This document shows positions 61,443 through 64,000 of a stretch of DNA of 64,000 nucleotides, in pieces (position 1 is the stretch's first letter; every line of letters begins with the position of its first letter). Source of the stretch: Methanosarcina sp. 2.H.T.1A.6 (GTDB lineage Archaea; Halobacteriota; Methanosarcinia; Methanosarcinales; Methanosarcinaceae); assembly GCF_000979455.1 (NCBI RefSeq), contig NZ_JJOY01000041.1, forward strand, positions 1 to 64,000, in the 5' to 3' direction. The position numbers and the translations under genes were made by a program. The notes below the pieces were generated by a model that saw only the letters and a list, made by a program, of their open reading frames with translations, was not told the origin of the DNA and ran no database searches.

Positions 61443-64000
61443 TTAGTCGTGGTCTTCCTTCTTCGTATTTTCTGGTTTGATTTCCCTCTCCGTAGTTGCA
61501 ATGGCATATACCTCCCCGGCTTCATTCACCAATGAGGTGGCGGTCAGCCACACATCCATTATCCGGCCGTCTTTGGTGAGCCGCTGTGTGCGGTAAGGTT
61601 CCAGAACTTCAGTGTGGATAAGCTTCTTCAGTGTGCCCAACTCTTCTTCTTTCCGGTTCACCGGAATCAGGCTGCTAATATTCATCGTCAGTGCCTCGGC
61701 TTCTCTCCAGCCGTAAATCTTCTCAGCCCTCGGATTCCATGCCAGGATGCGACCTTCCATATCCTGCAACGTTATAGCATCGCCCGCGTCGTGCACTACC
61801 ACTGCCAGGCGGCGTATGGTCTCGGATTCCTTCAGAATCTCCCTTGCCCGCTTCATCTCGGTAATATCAGTAAAGGTAATCACCGCTCCCTTGATTACGT
61901 TTTCAAGTGTGCGATAGGGCCGGATGCGCAGCAGGTACCACGAGCCCTCCCGGGCCTGGACTTCAATATCTTTGGGTACTAGGCTGTCCAGCACCTCCTT
62001 TATATCTTCTATCAAACGGGCATAGCCCAACAGGTTTGAGACAATGTGCCCAACCGGCCGTCCCACATCGGTCGGAATCAGATTGATTACCTGTGTAACG
62101 GCAGGAGTGAAGCGCAGGATGCGCAGTTGATGGTCCACAAAAATAGTACCTATACCCGTGCCGGCTAACAGGTTGTTCATATCGTTAATTGCCTGCGACA
62201 GATCGGACACCTTTTTTTCCAGTTCGGTATTGACCGTAGCCAATTCCTCGTTGACTGACTGCAGTTCTTCCTTGGAAGTCTCCAGCTCCTCGTTGGTGGA
62301 TTGCAGTTCCTCGTTGATTGACTGCATCTCTTCGTTGGAGGATTTGAGTTCTTCATTGGAGGTCTCCAGTTCTTCATTGGAAGCTTTGAGATGTTCTTCC
62401 TTAATCTGCAGTTCCCGCTTCAGCTCTAAGATGCGCGCGTCACCTACCATTGCGCTCTCAAAGGCGCTTTCCCCGGCACCTATGGCGGTGGTCTTCCCGG
62501 TTTTGCTCTGCTCCCCCTCCGGCGGTTTTTCAAAGGTGACCAGAAACAGGTTTGGCCCGGTGGCGGCGGCAGGGTCTGACGCCACAGGTCGTAGTGCCAG
62601 ATTGACTGTAGTGAAGTCACCATTGGTTTTGACCCGCAACCCGGGGTGGAATACCGGCTCTTTATTGACCGCGGCTTTGTACAGGTCCGTGGCCAACTCC
62701 TGCCGCAATCCCTCGCGAGCCATCTTCAGGATATTCAGGCCAGCCTCACCAGGAGCCGGTTCCAGGTACATGCCGGTACGGCCATGAAGATAGAGGATGT
62801 CACCTCGCTGGTTGACGAGCACACCGACCGGAGCGTAATGTTGCAGCATCGTCTGTTCGGTCAGCTCGCGCAGCTGAGGTTTGCTTTCGCTAGGAGCCTT
62901 GCCGGATGGTCTTTGGATCTCCCTGCTTTCCGGTCTTGATGGCATAAGTGTCCCTATGGGAGGGCGTCCACTGCTAACATCCTTTTTGCGATACAGCTTC
63001 GACTTGCGGTCCAGCGTGTCAAAAAAGTTATCGAACTCACCCACGGTCTCGGAGGGACCAAGGAAGAGAAATCCGCCCGGGTTCAATGCGTAGTGGAAGA
63101 GGGGGATGAGCTTCTTCTGCAGTTCCCTGTCCATATATATCAGCAAGTTGCGACAGCTGAGCAGGTCAAGTTTGGAGAACGGTGGGTCTTTGATAATGTC
63201 CTGCTCAGAAAAAACAATCATGTCACGGATACTTTTCCGAATGCAGTAGCTGCCGCTTGAATCCTGGGTAAAGAAGCGCTCCAGCCTTTCCGGTGAGATA
63301 TCGATGGAGATGCTGGCGGGATAGACGCCGCTGCGGGCTTCTCCGATGGCCCGGCTGTCAATATCGGTTGCAAAGATTTGTACCTTGAATATTTGCTTCA
63401 ACATTTCCATCTGCTCCTGGAGCAGGATGCCGATAGAATAGGCCTCCTCACCTGTGGAGCAGCCGGGCACCCAGATCCGTATCGTTGAATCCGGGTGCTT
63501 GTCGGTAAAGAGATGCGGGATGACTTTCTCCAGGAGTGCCTCGAACGCCGTTGGATTGCGGAAGAAACTGGTGACGCCGATTAAAAGGTCGTGAAAGAGT
63601 GCCTTCACTTCGGCAGGTTTTTGCTCTAAATAACGCACATACTCATCTACACTCTTGATATTCTGGATGGCCATACGCCGATCGATGCGGCGGCTGATGG
63701 TGTTCTGCTTGTAATGGGAAAAATCGTGGCCGTTCTGGGCGCGCAGCAGGTTGAATATCTTTTTCATCGCGTCTTCGGCCTTGAGGACCGCATGGGGTCT
63801 TTTTCCAAAGGCCTGGGTGACATAGGTAATGAGCTGGGCCGGCATCTCGGCAGGCTCCAGGATGTAGTCTACCAGGCCTGTGGCAATGGCGCTGCGCGGC
63901 ATGCCGTCGTACTCGCTGGATTTGGGGGTCTGCGCCATCAACATGCCGCCCTCGGCCTTGATCGCACGCATTCCCAGTGTGCCGTCGCTGCCGGTACCCG
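61443..64000 (-). CDS. CheB-CheR-PAS fusion protein, start beyond window
   Basis: The frame is open to the window end, so the start lies past 64000. Visible are the end of a CheB methylesterase domain (GTGSDGTLGMRAIKAEGGM, near the window edge), a CheR N-terminal domain (LLRAQNGHDFSHYKQNTISR), the CheR SAM-binding domain (RIWVPGCSTGEEAYSIGI, about residues 165-182 from the first ATG at 63971), SKLDLLSCRNLLIYM (about 265-279), a Glu/Ser-rich coiled coil built from SNEELE repeats (about 525-595), and two PAS domains (about 600-710 and 715-830). This architecture is common in bacteria. The DNA is clearly more GC-rich than the rest of the window. No kinase domain is present. It ends at TAA (61443-61445), but 48 more codons continue in frame to TAG at 61296. 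Confidence 0.92.
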   Translation of the reverse strand, partial: GTGSDGTLGMRAIKAEGGMLMAQTPKSSEYDGMPRSAIATGLVDYILEPAEMPAQLITYVTQAFGKRPHAVLKAEDAMKKIFNLLRAQNGHDFSHYKQNTISRRIDRRMAIQNIKSVDEYVRYLEQKPAEVKALFHDLLIGVTSFFRNPTAFEALLEKVIPHLFTDKHPDSTIRIWVPGCSTGEEAYSIGILLQEQMEMLKQIFKVQIFATDIDSRAIGEARSGVYPASISIDISPERLERFFTQDSSGSYCIRKSIRDMIVFSEQDIIKDPPFSKLDLLSCRNLLIYMDRELQKKLIPLFHYALNPGGFLFLGPSETVGEFDNFFDTLDRKSKLYRKKDVSSGRPPIGTLMPSRPESREIQRPSGKAPSESKPQLRELTEQTMLQHYAPVGVLVNQRGDILYLHGRTGMYLEPAPGEAGLNILKMAREGLRQELATDLYKAAVNKEPVFHPGLRVKTNGDFTTVNLALRPVASDPAAATGPNLFLVTFEKPPEGEQSKTGKTTAIGAGESAFESAMVGDARILELKRELQIKEEHLKASNEELETSNEELKSSNEEMQSINEELQSTNEELETSKEELQSVNEELATVNTELEKKVSDLSQAINDMNNLLAGTGIGTIFVDHQLRILRFTPAVTQVINLIPTDVGRPVGHIVSNLLGYARLIEDIKEVLDSLVPKDIEVQAREGSWYLLRIRPYRTLENVIKGAVITFTDITEMKRAREILKESETIRRLAVVVHDAGDAITLQDMEGRILAWNPRAEKIYGWREAEALTMNISSLIPVNRKEEELGTLKKLIHTEVLEPYRTQRLTKDGRIMDVWLTATSLVNEAGEVYAIATTEREIKPENTKKEDHD

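Overview
The window is almost certainly from a Methanosarcina-type methanogenic archaeon. Three lines of evidence support this. Information-processing genes are archaeal (exosome Rrp4/Rrp41/Rrp42, proteasome alpha subunit, RNase P proteins, L15e, L37Ae, RNA polymerase subunit P, Pcc1, Brix). Promoters look like TATA boxes, often only about 25 bp from the start codon. Accessory content is typical of the genus: large secreted FAS1, PKD and beta-propeller proteins, multi-PAS kinases, and a helicase with an MC1-like tail. TTG starts are frequent. The genus is an inference from family content; no 16S gene is present.

Layout. 1-4.0 kb: 3' part of a large FAS1 surface protein, then an MscS channel. 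4.0-7.9 kb: minus-strand operon iorA-iorB-paaK for aryl/indole pyruvate and aryl-acid activation. 8-13.7 kb: Yip1-like membrane protein, a methyltransferase, malic enzyme, a JAMM/MPN protein and several very small genes, two of them cysteine-rich. 13.9-19.4 kb: secreted beta-helix/PKD/propeller protein and a CHASE4 histidine kinase. 19.8-29.2 kb: the archaeal proteasome-exosome superoperon on the minus strand (L15e, COG1325 protein, Rpp30, Pop5, a 1.1-kb gap, PsmA, SBDS, Rrp4, Rrp41 with a giant acidic tail, Rrp42, a structured element, L37Ae, RpoP, Brix, Pcc1). 29.6-38.9 kb: acyltransferase, DUF2207-LemA pair, DExH/DUF1998 helicase fused to an MC1-like domain, and an FAD dehydrogenase.

38.9-46.4 kb is an eroded accessory island. 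It holds a diverged tandem duplication that carries two 197-bp MITE-like elements, fragments of a type I restriction system (hsdR start, hsdM end, hsdS end) around an apparently intact zinc-finger/PD-(D/E)XK nuclease-like gene, four paralogous membrane zinc-ribbon genes of unknown function, a MntA-HepT toxin-antitoxin pair collapsed by an internal deletion, and dispersed intergenic repeats. This is the most likely place for undescribed biology.

46.4-57.5 kb holds a phosphoribosyltransferase, two paralogous SDR enzymes, an ABC exporter whose ATPase has no conventional start codon, a UBP zinc finger protein, a small surface-polysaccharide group (ATP-grasp, flippase, glycosyltransferase, and an ATP-grasp pseudogene fragment), a VOC protein and a DUF5996 protein. 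57.6-64 kb holds a MEDS/PAS histidine kinase and, cut by the window end, a GC-rich CheB-CheR-PAS protein that looks horizontally acquired. No rRNA, convincing tRNA, CRISPR array or intact IS element was seen.
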